Under the pieces are notes generated by a model. The model had not been told where the DNA came from. It ran no database searches and saw nothing but the letters and a program-made list of their open reading frames with translations. 64,000 nucleotides of DNA from Streptomyces sp. ACA25 (GTDB taxonomy: Bacteria; Actinomycetota; Actinomycetes; Streptomycetales; Streptomycetaceae): positions 236,847-300,846 of the forward strand of contig NZ_JAQKPV010000005.1 of assembly GCF_028200735.1 (NCBI RefSeq), in the 5' to 3' direction. The translations under genes and the position numbers were made by a program. Of this stretch, positions 34,325 through 44,956 are shown piece after piece. The first letter of the stretch is position 1. Every line of letters starts with the position of its first letter.

Positions 34325-35080
34325 TCAGGAGGGCTGCTTGCTGTCGATGAACAGCTGGAGGCCGTCGAGAAGCGGACGCAGGCCGAATTCCAGGGCCTGC
34401 CGGCCGTCGAAGTCGAAGGCGCCCTCGGGCAGGGCGGCGACCTCCGGGTAGGAGCCGCCGGCCATGGCCCGCTCCAGGTAGGGGCCCTGGGCCTCCCAGA
34501 ACTCCTCGTCGGTCAGCTCCGACTCGCGGCCGACCTGCTGCTGGAGGACGAAGGTCCGGGCCGTGCCGGTGACGAAGTGGTCGACGGCCAGGATGATCCC
34601 GATCTTCTCCGGCCCGCTGAGGCCGAGGCCGTTCAGCGCGGCCAGCGCGAAGTCGAAGCCGGCCATCCCCTTCGGGCCGAGGACCGGGCGGGTCTGGTTG
34701 ACCTGCAGCAGCCAGGGGTGCGCGGTGTAGAGCTCCCAGGTGCCCTCGGCGATGTACTCCAGGAGCACCCGCCAGTGCTTCCCGCGGTGCTCCTCCAGCG
34801 GCTCCGTGGGGCCGTTCACGTGGTCGAGCATCAGGTCGAGCAGCTCGCCCTTGCCGGGGACGTAGCGGTACAGCGACATGGTGCCGACCCCCAGCTCGGC
34901 GGCGACCTTCCGCATGGACAGCGCGGCGAGCCCTTCCCGGTCGGCCAGCTCCACCGCCGCGGTCACGATCCGGTCCAGGGAGAGCCCGGGGCGGGGCCCC
35001 CGGGCGGCCGGCTCCTTCCCCTCCCAGAGCAGCGCCATGCTGCGCCGGAGGTCGCCGCTCCCGCTGTGTGCCGTCGTCAT
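34325..35080 (-). CDS. TetR-family repressor with TetR_C-type ligand domain
   Basis: The 251-residue protein has a helix-turn-helix at IVTAAVELADREGLAALSMR and the KVAAELGVGTMSLYRYV recognition part. The C-terminal region (HPWLLQVNQTRPVLGPKGMA, MAGFDFALAALNGLGLSG) is of the TetR_C_1 class seen in regulators of drug exporters. It is divergent from a DrrAB-type exporter across 136 nt that hold repeated palindromic operators, so it should repress the exporter and itself until a drug binds. ATG 35080 is the conserved start. Confidence 0.88.
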   Translation of the reverse strand: MTTAHSGSGDLRRSMALLWEGKEPAARGPRPGLSLDRIVTAAVELADREGLAALSMRKVAAELGVGTMSLYRYVPGKGELLDLMLDHVNGPTEPLEEHRGKHWRVLLEYIAEGTWELYTAHPWLLQVNQTRPVLGPKGMAGFDFALAALNGLGLSGPEKIGIILAVDHFVTGTARTFVLQQQVGRESELTDEEFWEAQGPYLERAMAGGSYPEVAALPEGAFDFDGRQALEFGLRPLLDGLQLFIDSKQPS

Positions 35081-35113
35081 GGTGCTCGCCTTCTCCGCTG
35101 CGTGGGCCGTGCG

Positions 35114-35174
35114 ACTACACCGTACGTTTGACTTCTGGGTACACCGTACGCAAGATTGAGTACGGTGTACCCAG
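35114..35174. promoter_or_regulatory. Cluster of TetR operators between repressor and exporter
   Basis: The element TACACCGTAC occurs at 35116-35125 and inside CTGGGTACACCGTAC (35135-35149); its exact inverted copy GTACGGTGTACCCAG is at 35160-35174, 10 nt away. Each GTACACCGTAC core is itself near-palindromic. The position between divergent start codons fits auto- and exporter repression. Confidence 0.75.
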
Positions 35175-35216
35175 TCAGGGTGCCGCACCACCCGAAGCGT
35201 CGAAGGGGGAAGGCTC

Positions 35217-36260
35217 GTGAGGGCTCCCGACCACTCTGTGCTGGCCGAAGGGCTGCACAAGCGATACGGGGACAACAAGGCACTGGACGGCTTCGATCTC
35301 GCCGTGCCCCGCGGGACGGTCTACGGGCTGCTCGGCCCCAACGGAGCGGGCAAGACCACCGCCATCCGGATCCTGTCCACGCTGATCCGGCTGGACCGCG
35401 GGCGGGCCACGGTCGGCGGTTTCGACGTGGCGGCCGAACCCCGCCAGGTGCGCCGCCGTATCGGCCTCACCGGTCAGAGCGCGGCGGTGGACGAGATCCT
35501 CACCGCCCGGCAGAACCTGGAGATGTTCGGCCGGCTGTTCCACCTGACCGGCGCCCGGGCGAAGAGCCGGGCCGGCGAACTCCTCGCGCAGTTCGGCCTG
35601 ACCGAGGTGGCCGACAAGCAGCCGCGGACCTTCAGCGGAGGGATGCGCCGGCGGCTGGACCTGGCCTCCAGCATGCTCCTCGCCCCCGACGTGCTCTTCC
35701 TCGACGAGCCGACCACCGGCCTGGACCCGCGCGGCCGGATGGAGGTCTGGGAAGCCGTGCGCACCCTGGCGGCCGGCGGCACCACCGTGCTGCTCACCAC
35801 CCACTACCTGGACGAGGCCGACCAGCTCTCCGACCGGATCGCGCTGATCGACAACGGCCGGAACATCACCGAGGACACCCCGGCCGGGCTCAAGCGGGCC
35901 ATCGGCGGCGACCGGATCGAGGTGGTCGTCCAGGACGCCGCCGACCTCCCGGCGGCCGTCAGGACCGTGTCCCGGGTCGCCGACGGCGCCGCACCGCGCA
36001 CGGACGAGGCCGAGCTGCGGGTGCACGCCCCCGTCACCGACCGGGTGGCCGCGCTCACCGAGGTGGCCAGGACCCTGCAGGACGAGGGAATCACCGTGCA
36101 GGACATCGGGCTCCGCCGCCCGACCCTCGACGAGGTGTTCCTGCGGCTCACCGGCCGGCCCGCCGGCTCCGGGGACGGCACCGGCGGAAGCACCGGTGAG
36201 GACAGCCCCCGCGCACAGCCCGCCGACGACCCGACGGCCCTGGAGGGGACCACCCGATGA
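35217..36260 (+). CDS. DrrA-type ABC exporter, ATP-binding protein
   Basis: The 347-residue protein has Walker [10 protein letters not shown], signature [12 protein letters not shown], Walker [13 protein letters not shown], and switch His in [11 protein letters not shown]. The extended C-terminal part with [14 protein letters not shown] is the hallmark of DrrA-type drug resistance exporters. GTG 35217 follows GGGGGAAGG. The gene overlaps the permease gene by 4 nt (ATGA). It is controlled by the operators shared with the divergent TetR gene. Confidence 0.9.
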   Translation: MRAPDHSVLAEGLHKRYGDNKALDGFDLAVPRGTVYGLLGPNGAGKTTAIRILSTLIRLDRGRATVGGFDVAAEPRQVRRRIGLTGQSAAVDEILTARQNLEMFGRLFHLTGARAKSRAGELLAQFGLTEVADKQPRTFSGGMRRRLDLASSMLLAPDVLFLDEPTTGLDPRGRMEVWEAVRTLAAGGTTVLLTTHYLDEADQLSDRIALIDNGRNITEDTPAGLKRAIGGDRIEVVVQDAADLPAAVRTVSRVADGAAPRTDEAELRVHAPVTDRVAALTEVARTLQDEGITVQDIGLRRPTLDEVFLRLTGRPAGSGDGTGGSTGEDSPRAQPADDPTALEGTTR

Positions 36261-37090
36261 GCGCCACAACGACACCGCCCACCGACCCGGCCGGCCCCGA
36301 ACGCCGCCTGTACTGGGCGTTCGCCGACTGCTGGACCATCGTCCGCCGCGACCTGACCCATCTGGTCAAGCAGCCGTCGATCATCGCCTGGCAACTGGGC
36401 TTCCCCATCGTCTCGGTGCTGCTCTTCGTCTACGTCTTCGGCAGCGCCATGTACCTGGGCGAGGGGATCGACTACAAGACCTACGCGATGCCCGGCCTGT
36501 TCGCGATGACCATGGCCTTCGGGTTCATGAACACCGCGATGGCGGTGGTCGTCGACAAGGAGCGCGGCGTCACCGACCGCTTCCGGTCGATGCCGATGGC
36601 CTCCTCGGCGGTGGTCACCGGCCGGGGCGTCTCCGACGTCCTGCACGCCGGGCTGGACCTGGTGGTGCTGGCCACCATCGCGCTGGTCATCGGCTGGCGC
36701 TCGGACGGCGGCCTGCCCTCCACCGTCGCCGCCTTCGCCCTCCTGCTGCTGCTGCGGTTCGCGCTGATCTGGGTGGGGGTGCTGCTCGGTCTGATGGTGA
36801 AGAACCAGGAGTCGGCGGGGAACCTGTTCGCCGTCGCCTTCCCGTTCGGGATGATCTCCAGCGTCTTCACCCCGCCCTCCGAAATGCCCACCTGGCTGGG
36901 CGCCCTGGCGATGTGGAACCCGGTCTCCTCCACCGCGAACGCGGCCCGCGAACTTTTCGGCAACCCGCTCCCCACCGGCGGCAGCTGGATCGAGGAGAAC
37001 GCCCTGCTGATGGCGGTCGTCTGGCCGCTGCTCCTCACCGCGGTGTTCCTGCCCCTGGCCGTCCGGAAGTTCCAGTCGCTGGCGCGGTGA
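36257..37090 (+). CDS. DrrB-type ABC exporter, permease
   Basis: The 277-residue protein has an N-terminal cytoplasmic part, then six membrane segments of the ABC-2 type: [54 protein letters not shown] and others. The [16 protein letters not shown] loop is typical of DrrB. Together with the ATPase upstream it should export a hydrophobic drug. Two hairpins follow its stop. Confidence 0.88.
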   Translation: MSATTTPPTDPAGPERRLYWAFADCWTIVRRDLTHLVKQPSIIAWQLGFPIVSVLLFVYVFGSAMYLGEGIDYKTYAMPGLFAMTMAFGFMNTAMAVVVDKERGVTDRFRSMPMASSAVVTGRGVSDVLHAGLDLVVLATIALVIGWRSDGGLPSTVAAFALLLLLRFALIWVGVLLGLMVKNQESAGNLFAVAFPFGMISSVFTPPSEMPTWLGALAMWNPVSSTANAARELFGNPLPTGGSWIEENALLMAVVWPLLLTAVFLPLAVRKFQSLAR

Positions 37091-37096
37091 CGCGGC

Positions 37097-37169
37097 GGCG
37101 CGTCCGGCCCGGGACCGGACGCGCCCGCCCGGAACGCGCCGCGGGCCACCGGGAAGCCCGGTGGCCCGC
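37097..37169. terminator. Two hairpins between exporter operon and serC
   Basis: First GGCGCGTCCGG / CCGGACGCGCC (37097-37125, loop 7), then GCGGGCCACCGGG / CCCGGTGGCCCGC (37141-37169, 13-bp stem, loop AAG). Both are perfect and lie between convergent stop codons. Confidence 0.8.
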
Positions 37170-37193
37170 AGCGTATCGGGGGAACCCCGGGAC

Positions 37194-38450
<1,257 letters not shown>

Positions 38451-39698
38451 TCAGCCGGTGAGCCGGACCGGGTACGCCTGGAGATCGTTCTGGGTGAGCA
38501 CCGGCATGTTGCGCAGCTCGCGGTCGGGCACGGCCGGCGCCAGGGCCGGGAAACGTGCGAACAACGCCGGCAGCGCGATCCGGGCCTCCAGCCGGGAGAG
38601 CGCGGCCCCCGGGCAGATGTGCGGGCCGTGGCCGAACGTCAGGTGCCGGATCGGGGTGGGCCGGGTGATGTCGAAGAGGTGAGCGGACGGGCCGTGCTGG
38701 TCCTCGTCCCAGCCGATGGCCCGGTACGAGATCACCAGACCGTCCCCCCGGGGGATCACCGTGCCGGCGATCTCGATGTCCTCGGTGGCGAACCGCATCA
38801 GCAGATGCGTGGTCGGGGTGTTCCAGCGCAGCGTCTCCTCGATCACCGTCTCCCAGGAGACCTCGCCGGCGAGGACCAGGGCGAGCTGGTCGGGGTGGGT
38901 GAGCAGGGCACGCACCGCGTTGACGATGAGACTGATGGTGGTCTCGTGACCGGCCGCGACCATCGCCTTGAGGTTGCCGACCACCTCCTCGTCGGTCAGC
39001 GGCTCCCCGCCCTCGTCCGCGAGGATCAGGGCGCTGGTCAGGTCGTCGCCGGGGGCGGCCTTCTTCTCGGCGACCACCCCGGTGAAGAACTCGTCCAGCT
39101 CCGCGATGACGGCGAGCCGCTCCGCCTGCGGGGTCAGCATGCTGAAGAAAGCCTTGTACAGCTCGTGCAGCCGGGCGTGGTGGGCGGCGTCCACCCCCAT
39201 CAGCTCGCTGATCACCGTCATCGGGAGCGGCAGCGCGAACACCGACTTCAGGTCCACCGGCGCGCCGTCCGCGCCCGCCGCCGCCAGTTCGTCGAGCAGC
39301 TTCTCGGTGATCCCCTCGATGACCGGACGCAGGTTCTCCAGCCGGCGCGGGGTGACCGCCTGGGCGGTCTTGGTGCGCAGCCGCCGGTGCTCGGCACCGT
39401 CCGTGTTGAACATGCTGCGGTCGACGTCGATCATGCCGATCAGCGGCCAGTCGCGGGTGACCTCGCCCCGCTGCCAGGCCCCCCAGGCGTTGATGTCCTT
39501 GACCAGCCGGGCGTCGGTCAGCAGGGCGCGGGCCTCGGCATGCCGGGTGACGGTCCAGGCGGGGACACCGAGCAGCTCGATGCGGGTGAGCGGTCCGGCC
39601 TCGCGCAGCCGGAGGGTCTCCCCGGTGAGGTCCTGCACCAGCGGGTCGATGGCGAGGGGGCCGGTGCCGCCGGCGGGCGGTGTGACGGGGCAGCTCAT
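38451..39698 (-). CDS. Cytochrome P450, CYP154-like (second pair)
   Basis: The 415-residue protein has all P450 landmarks: I-helix AGHETT, K-helix EETLRW (Glu-x-x-Arg), and heme loop FGHGPHICPG with the thiolate Cys. It starts MSCPVT, as does its partner at 42252, with which it shares long identical stretches (LVNAVRALLTHPDQLALVLA in the copy, IVNAVRALLTHPDQLALVLA here). It should hydroxylate a small substrate using ferredoxin electrons. It is the last gene of an eight-gene operon; its ATG overlaps the stop of the CYP157-like gene upstream. Confidence 0.9.
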   Translation of the reverse strand: MSCPVTPPAGGTGPLAIDPLVQDLTGETLRLREAGPLTRIELLGVPAWTVTRHAEARALLTDARLVKDINAWGAWQRGEVTRDWPLIGMIDVDRSMFNTDGAEHRRLRTKTAQAVTPRRLENLRPVIEGITEKLLDELAAAGADGAPVDLKSVFALPLPMTVISELMGVDAAHHARLHELYKAFFSMLTPQAERLAVIAELDEFFTGVVAEKKAAPGDDLTSALILADEGGEPLTDEEVVGNLKAMVAAGHETTISLIVNAVRALLTHPDQLALVLAGEVSWETVIEETLRWNTPTTHLLMRFATEDIEIAGTVIPRGDGLVISYRAIGWDEDQHGPSAHLFDITRPTPIRHLTFGHGPHICPGAALSRLEARIALPALFARFPALAPAVPDRELRNMPVLTQNDLQAYPVRLTG

Positions 39699-40978
39699 CG
39701 GTGGCCTCCGACAGCGGGGGTGGGAGTGAACCGGACCGGCAGACTCGACATCCCCCGCAGGAACGGGGACGGCCGCCGGGCGAGGGTCCGGGCCGGAACG
39801 GCCAGGTCGGTGTCCGGGAGCCGGTCGAGCAGGACTTCGATGCCGGTCCGGGCGATGACCTCGGCGATCTCCTGGGCCGCGAACGGGCAGCGGAACTCGC
39901 CGTGGCTGAACGAGAAGTGCGCGCTGTTGCCGCCCGTGAACCCGGTGGCCGAGGGGCCCTGGTGCACCTGCGGGTCACTGTTGGCGCCGGCCAGGCCGAG
40001 CAGCAGCAGGTCGCCGGAGCGGATGTGCCGGCCGCCCAGCTGGGTGTCGCGGGCGGCCCAGCGGCCGGCCAGGATCTGGGTGGGGGTGTCCTCCCAGAGG
40101 ACTTCGTTCATGGCTTCGGCGACGCTGTGCCGGCCGCCGCTGAGTGAGGCGGCGAAGCGGTCGTCGGTGAGCATCAGCCGCAGCGAGTTGCCGATCCAGT
40201 CGACGGTGGGCAGGTGACCGGCGGCCGTGAGAGCCATCAGGTCGAGTGCGTACTCCTCGTCGGTGAACGGCTCCGGGTGGGCGAGCATCCGGGAGGCGAC
40301 GTCCGCTCCCGGGCGGGCCCGCTTGGCGGCCACCAGCTCCTGCATCCGCGCGCCGAAGTACTGGTGGGCCTCCAGCGCGTCGGCACCGCCGTCGGCCAGG
40401 GCGTTGAGGGCCCGCGCCAGACCGGGGCCCTCGGCGTCCGGGAACCCGAATATCCGGGCGAGGACCAGCACCGGCAGCAGCTTGGCGTAGTCGTTGACGA
40501 GCTCGGCCTCCCCGTTGCTGCAGAAGGCGTCGATCAGGGCGTCGGCCAGCTGCTCGGCGGTCCGGCGCAGCTCGAACGGGTCGACGCCCTCCAGCGCACT
40601 GCCGACCATGGCGACGTGACGCTGGTGCTCGGCACCCACCGTGTAGTAGATGGACGGCTGCCGTTGCCCGATCATCGGACGCAGCGGCCAGTCCGCCGGG
40701 ATGTCCGGCCACAGGTTCCACAGCCCGCTGTCCCGGGGGAAGAGCACCGGGTCGCTGGTGACCTGGTGCATCTCGCGGTAGCCGATGACCAGCCAGGCCG
40801 GCACCTCACCGGGAAGCTCGACGGGGACGACCGGGCCGTGCTCCAGGCGCATCTCCCGGTAGAGCCCGGCGGGGTCGGTGTGGAAACGCGGTCCGCTGAG
40901 CGGCACCGTGCCGGCGTGCGCGGGGCAGCCGGGCGGCGGGCCCGTGGCGGACTCGGGGGAAACGGGGGAGGCGTTCAT
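39695..40978 (-). CDS. Cytochrome P450, CYP157-like, lacks ExxR (second pair)
   Basis: The 427-residue protein has a heme loop HFSFSHGEFRCPFAAQE with the Cys ligand, and I-helix AAGHLPT. The K-helix reads NEVLWEDTP: Glu-x-x-Trp replaces the Glu-x-x-Arg salt-bridge pair. That loss is a known trait of the CYP157 family. ATG 40978 overlaps the stop of the gene upstream by 4 nt. It is strongly similar to the first-pair member at 42249-43541 (same EVPAWLVIGYRE, SLSGGRHSVA segments). The substrate is unknown. Confidence 0.9.
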   Translation of the reverse strand: MNASPVSPESATGPPPGCPAHAGTVPLSGPRFHTDPAGLYREMRLEHGPVVPVELPGEVPAWLVIGYREMHQVTSDPVLFPRDSGLWNLWPDIPADWPLRPMIGQRQPSIYYTVGAEHQRHVAMVGSALEGVDPFELRRTAEQLADALIDAFCSNGEAELVNDYAKLLPVLVLARIFGFPDAEGPGLARALNALADGGADALEAHQYFGARMQELVAAKRARPGADVASRMLAHPEPFTDEEYALDLMALTAAGHLPTVDWIGNSLRLMLTDDRFAASLSGGRHSVAEAMNEVLWEDTPTQILAGRWAARDTQLGGRHIRSGDLLLLGLAGANSDPQVHQGPSATGFTGGNSAHFSFSHGEFRCPFAAQEIAEVIARTGIEVLLDRLPDTDLAVPARTLARRPSPFLRGMSSLPVRFTPTPAVGGHR

Positions 40979-42252
40979 GAGGCACTGTCCGCGGTCGGTG
41001 CGACAGCCGGTGCGGTGAGCCGGACCGGCAATTCGTACAGGTCGTTCTGGGTGACGGCCGGCTTGTTGCGCAGCTCGGTGTCGGGCACGGCCAGGGTCAG
41101 CCCGGGGAAGCGGTCGAACAGCGCCGGGAGGGCGATCTGGCCCTCGAGCCGGGACAGCGGGGCACCCGGGCACACGTGCGGCCCGTGGCCGAAGGACATG
41201 TGGCGGATCGGTGAGCGGGTGACATCGAAGGCGTCCGCGCTCGGCCCGTGCTGCTCCTCGTCGCGCCCGATGGCCACGTAGGAGGTGATCAGTGCGTCGC
41301 CCCGGGGGATCACGGCGCCGGAGATCTCGATGTCCTCGGTGGCGAACCGGATGAGGACGTGCGAGGTGGGGGTGTCCCAGCGAAGTGTCTCCTCGACCAC
41401 GGCTTCCCAGGAGACCTCGCCGGCGAGGACCAGGGCGAGCTGGTCGGGGTGGGTGAGCAGGGCGCGCACCGCGTTGACGAGGAGGCTGATGGTGGTCTCG
41501 TGACCGGCCGCGATCATCAGCTGGAGGGTGCCGACGAGCTCCTCGTCGGTCAGCGGCTCGCCGCCCTCGTCCGCCTGGATCAGGGCGCTGGTGAGGTCGT
41601 CGCCGGGGTCGGCCTGCTTGGCGGCCACCACCTTGCTGAACAGGCCGTACAGCTCGGCGAGAACGGCCGGGACCTCCTCCGGCGGGGTCTGGGTGCTGAA
41701 GAAGGCGTCGTACAGTTCGCGCAGCCGGGGGTGGTCGGCGGAGTCGATGCCCATCAGTTCGCTGATGACGGCCATCGGGAGGGGGTAGGCGAAGGCGGCC
41801 TTGAGGTCCACCGGCTCACCGTCCGCGCCCTGGGCGGCCAGTTCGTCGAGCAGCTGTGCGGTGACCGCCTCGATACCGGGGCGCAGCGCCTCGACCCGGC
41901 GGGGGGTGAGCGCCTGGGCGACCTTGGTGCGCAGCCGCCGGTGCTCGGCGCCGTCGACGGTCAGCATGGAGCGGCCCGGGTTGGCGAGCCCGATCAGCGG
42001 CCAGTCCTGCGGAATCTCGCCGCGCTGCCAGGCCCCCCACACGTTGATGTCCTTCACCAGCCGGGAGTCCGTCATCAGCTGCCGGGCCTCGGCGTGGCGG
42101 GTGACAGCCCAGACCGGCACTCCGCCGGGCAGCTCGACGGGGGCGATCGGCCCGGCGGCCCGCAGCCGGGCGCCCTCCCCGCGCAGGTCCTGGACCAAGG
42201 GGTCGAGGGCGATGCGTCCCGGGGCTTCCCGGGACGTCACTGGACAGCTCAT
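40975..42252 (-). CDS. Cytochrome P450, CYP154-like (first pair)
   Basis: The 425-residue protein has AGHETT in the I-helix, EETLRW in the K-helix, and FGHGPHVCPGAPLSRLEG around the heme Cys, all intact. The start MSCPVTSREAPGRIALDPLV closely resembles the second-pair member at 38451-39698, so the two are recent duplicates. Its ATG overlaps the stop of the CYP157-like gene before it. In Streptomyces such CYP154s follow conservon genes. Confidence 0.9.
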   Translation of the reverse strand: MSCPVTSREAPGRIALDPLVQDLRGEGARLRAAGPIAPVELPGGVPVWAVTRHAEARQLMTDSRLVKDINVWGAWQRGEIPQDWPLIGLANPGRSMLTVDGAEHRRLRTKVAQALTPRRVEALRPGIEAVTAQLLDELAAQGADGEPVDLKAAFAYPLPMAVISELMGIDSADHPRLRELYDAFFSTQTPPEEVPAVLAELYGLFSKVVAAKQADPGDDLTSALIQADEGGEPLTDEELVGTLQLMIAAGHETTISLLVNAVRALLTHPDQLALVLAGEVSWEAVVEETLRWDTPTSHVLIRFATEDIEISGAVIPRGDALITSYVAIGRDEEQHGPSADAFDVTRSPIRHMSFGHGPHVCPGAPLSRLEGQIALPALFDRFPGLTLAVPDTELRNKPAVTQNDLYELPVRLTAPAVAPTADSAS

Positions 42253-43541
42253 GCGGTGCCTCCCACGGCAGGGGTTGGGGTGAACCGGACCGGGAGCTCC
42301 GTCAGGCCTCGCAGCCAGGGAGAGGGCCGCCGGACGAGGGTCTGCGCGGGTGTCGCGAGATCGATGTCGGGCAGCCGGTCGAGCAGGACTTCGATGCCGG
42401 TCCGGGCGATGACCTCGGCGACTTCCTGCGCCGGGAACGGGCAGCGGTGGTCACCGTGCCCGAACGAGAAGTGGGCGCTGTTCCCGCCGGTGAGACCGCC
42501 TTGTTGGGCGGTGCCGGCGTGCTGTGCCTGGTGCACCTGGGGGTCGCTGTTGGCGGCGGCGAGGCCGAGCAGCAGCAGGTCGCCGGTGCGGATGTGCCGG
42601 CCACCGAGCCGGGTGTCGCGGGAGGCCCAGCGGCCGGCCACGTTCTGGGTGGGGGTGTCCTCCCAGAGGACTTCGTTCATGGCTGCGGCGACGCTGTGCC
42701 GGCCGCCGCTGAGCGAGGCGGCGAAGCGGTCGTCGGTGAGCATCAGCCGGACGGAGTTGCCGATCCAGTCCGCGGTCGGCTGGTGGCCGGCCGCCGACAT
42801 CACCATCAGGTCCTGGAAGACCTCCTCGTCGGTGAACTCGGCCGGCTGGTGGGCGAGCATCCGGGAGACCACGTCGTGCCCCGGGGCCCGGTGCTTGAGG
42901 GCCACCAGCTGCTGCATGGAAACGGCCAGGTGCTGCTGCCCGCGCAGCGCGTCCGGCCCGCCGTCGATCATGTCGTTGAGGGCCTTGGCGAGACCGGGGC
43001 CCTCCGCGTCGGGGAAGCCGTAGACGCGGGCGAGCACCAGGATCGGCAGCAGCTTGGCGTAGTCACCGATGATGTCGGTCCGCCCGTTGCCGCAGAAGGA
43101 GTCGATCAGGGTGTCGGCCAGCTGCTCGGCGTGGCGGCGCAGGTCGAACGGGTCGACACCGTCGAGGGCGTTGCTGACCATGGCCGACCGCCGCTGGTGC
43201 CGGTTCCCGACGGTGTAGAGGATCGACGGCTGCCGGCGCCCGATCATCGGGAGCAGTGGCCAGTCGGCGGGGATGCGCTCCCACTGGTTCCACAGCTCGG
43301 AGTCCCGGCTGAACAGCACCGGGTCGCTGGTGACCTGGTGGAGTTCGCGGTAGCCGATGACCAGCCAGGCCGGCACCTCGCCGAGCAGCTCCACCGGGGC
43401 CACCGTGCCGTGGTCGCGGCGCATCTCCCGGTAGAGCTCGGCCGGGTCGGTGTGGAAGCGCGGCCCGCTGAGCGGTACGGCGTCCGCGTGCGCGGGACAG
43501 CCGGCCGGGTGTGCTCCGCCGGCCAGGTACTGGTCGGTCAC
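42249..43541 (-). CDS. Cytochrome P450, CYP157-like, lacks ExxR (first pair)
   Basis: The 430-residue protein is read from GTG 43541, which overlaps the stop of CvnD (GTGA); the longer open frame upstream is a shadow of CvnD. The heme loop is HFSFGHGDHRCPFPAQE. The K-helix has NEVLWEDTP (Trp in place of the canonical Arg), and the I-helix AAGHQPT lacks the usual acidic residue before Thr. These features mark CYP157. It forms a pair with the CYP154-like gene that follows. Confidence 0.9.
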   Translation of the reverse strand: MTDQYLAGGAHPAGCPAHADAVPLSGPRFHTDPAELYREMRRDHGTVAPVELLGEVPAWLVIGYRELHQVTSDPVLFSRDSELWNQWERIPADWPLLPMIGRRQPSILYTVGNRHQRRSAMVSNALDGVDPFDLRRHAEQLADTLIDSFCGNGRTDIIGDYAKLLPILVLARVYGFPDAEGPGLAKALNDMIDGGPDALRGQQHLAVSMQQLVALKHRAPGHDVVSRMLAHQPAEFTDEEVFQDLMVMSAAGHQPTADWIGNSVRLMLTDDRFAASLSGGRHSVAAAMNEVLWEDTPTQNVAGRWASRDTRLGGRHIRTGDLLLLGLAAANSDPQVHQAQHAGTAQQGGLTGGNSAHFSFGHGDHRCPFPAQEVAEVIARTGIEVLLDRLPDIDLATPAQTLVRRPSPWLRGLTELPVRFTPTPAVGGTA

Positions 43542-44170
43542 AGAGCGGCCTTCCGGGCGGAGGACAGCGAGTGCAGATGCTGGACCAGTTTGATCAGCAC
43601 CTGCTTGCTGGATTCCCGGGACCGGGCGTCGCAGGCGATCATGGGGACGTCCCCGGAGATGTCCAGTGCCTCCCGGACCGCCTCCTCGCTGTGCGGCGGA
43701 CCGCCGAAGTCGTTGCGGGCCACGATGAAGGGTGTCCCGTGGTGCTCCAGGCGGTCGATGGCGTACCAGGAGTCGGCGAGCCGCCGGGTGTCCACCAGGA
43801 CGACCGCGCCCAGGGTCCCGGAGAACAGCCGGTCCCACAGGAACCAGAAGCGTTCCTGTCCGGGCGCACCGAACAGGTAGAGCACGGTCTGCTCGTTGAG
43901 ACTGATCCGTCCGAAGTCGAAGGCGACGGTCGTCGCCGACTTGCTCTGCACGCCGGACGTGTCGTCGATGTTCTGACCGGCCTGCGTCATCGTCTCCTCG
44001 GTGTTGAGGGGACGGATGTCGCTGACGGACCGGACCATCGTGGTCTTGCCCACGCCGAACCCGCCGACAACGACGATCTTGAGTCCGTTGTCGGCGGTGC
44101 TGCGCAGCCGGGGCCGCGACTCTTCGGAGCTGTGCACCACAGGGCCTGTGTCAGAGATTGCGGAGTCCAA
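43538..44170 (-). CDS. cvnD: CvnD: small Ras-like GTPase of the conservon
   Basis: The 210-residue protein has P-loop GGFGVGKTTMV, switch region DFGRISLNEQTVLYLFG, G3-like APGQERFWFLWD, and NDFGG in place of the usual NKxD. This is the MglA-like GTPase of conservons, thought to act as the switch of a eukaryote-like G-protein system at the membrane. TTG 44170 lies 20 nt inside CvnC and has AGGTG upstream; a GTG about ten codons later is possible. The gene ends overlapping the first P450. Confidence 0.9.
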   Translation of the reverse strand: MDSAISDTGPVVHSSEESRPRLRSTADNGLKIVVVGGFGVGKTTMVRSVSDIRPLNTEETMTQAGQNIDDTSGVQSKSATTVAFDFGRISLNEQTVLYLFGAPGQERFWFLWDRLFSGTLGAVVLVDTRRLADSWYAIDRLEHHGTPFIVARNDFGGPPHSEEAVREALDISGDVPMIACDARSRESSKQVLIKLVQHLHSLSSARKAAL

Positions 44171-44507
44171 CGAGCACCTGCTCCAGGATGGTGGGGTCGG
44201 GTAGTTGCGCCGCGGACGGGGACATCCGTGGGTGGCGGGCGGTGATCCGGCCGGTGTCCAGCAGGTCGGACAGCAGGATCTTCACGATGCTGACGGGCAG
44301 CCTGAGGTCGGCGGCGATCTCCACCACCGCTGTCGGGTAGCGGCACATGCGCAGGATCGTGACGTGTTCGGACTGCATTCCCGGCGTGGGGTCGCACTCG
44401 CTGACCACGAGGGTGACCAGGTCGAACGCGTCAGAGTCGGACCGGCTGCGACCCCGGGTGAGGGTGTACAGCCGGTCCGGATCGTCGTTCCGGCCGGGGC
44501 GGCTCAC
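44151..44507 (-). CDS. cvnC: CvnC: DUF742 protein of the conservon
   Basis: The 118-residue protein reads DDPDRLYTLTRGRSRSDSDA, FDLVTLVVSE, then EHVTILRMCRYPTAVVEIAA and LRLPVSIVKILLSDLLDTGR, the winged-helix-like DUF742 fold. It sits between the roadblock and GTPase genes as in every conservon. GTG 44507 overlaps the stop of CvnB by 4 nt. Its biochemical task is not settled; it may bind CvnA or CvnD. Confidence 0.92.
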   Translation of the reverse strand: MSRPGRNDDPDRLYTLTRGRSRSDSDAFDLVTLVVSECDPTPGMQSEHVTILRMCRYPTAVVEIAADLRLPVSIVKILLSDLLDTGRITARHPRMSPSAAQLPDPTILEQVLVGLRNL

Positions 44508-44956
44508 GCCGTGCCGCCGGCTTCCGTGGCTCGCGGCAGGGCGACGAGGTGCTCGCCGAGCTGCTCCACCAGTTCGTTCATGTTGTGTCCGATGAGGCCG
44601 ACATCGGCGTCCTCCGTCGCCACCACGGCGAGGTGGGCGCCGGCCCCGGCCTCCACGATGAACAGGATGCCGCCGTAGAACTCGGTCATGGCCTGGCGGA
44701 CCCCGCCGGAGCCGTTGCCGAACTCGATGGACGCGCCGTGCGAGAGGCTCTGGATGCCCGCCGAGATGGCGGCCAGCTGGTCGGCCTGGTCCTCCGAGAG
44801 CTCGGGGGTACGGCAGAGCTTCAGGCCGTCGCGGGACAGGACCAGGGCGTGCCTGGCCCCGGGGGTGCGCTGGAGCAGGCTCTCCAGCAGCCAGTCGAGC
44901 GTGCCGACGGCGCCACTGGTCGGCCCGAGGTGTGCCCCCGTGGATGGTGCGGTCAT
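44504..44956 (-). CDS. cvnB: CvnB: roadblock/LC7 protein of the conservon
   Basis: The 150-residue protein has the roadblock/LC7 fold: LDWLLESLLQRTPGARHALV, LSRDGLKLCRTPELSEDQAD, LAAISAGIQSLSHGASIEFG and VGLIGHNMNELVEQLGEHL. Roadblock proteins regulate small GTPases, here probably CvnD, as a GAP- or scaffold-like partner. Its start shares one base with the stop of CvnA. Confidence 0.92.
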   Translation of the reverse strand: MTAPSTGAHLGPTSGAVGTLDWLLESLLQRTPGARHALVLSRDGLKLCRTPELSEDQADQLAAISAGIQSLSHGASIEFGNGSGGVRQAMTEFYGGILFIVEAGAGAHLAVVATEDADVGLIGHNMNELVEQLGEHLVALPRATEAGGTA

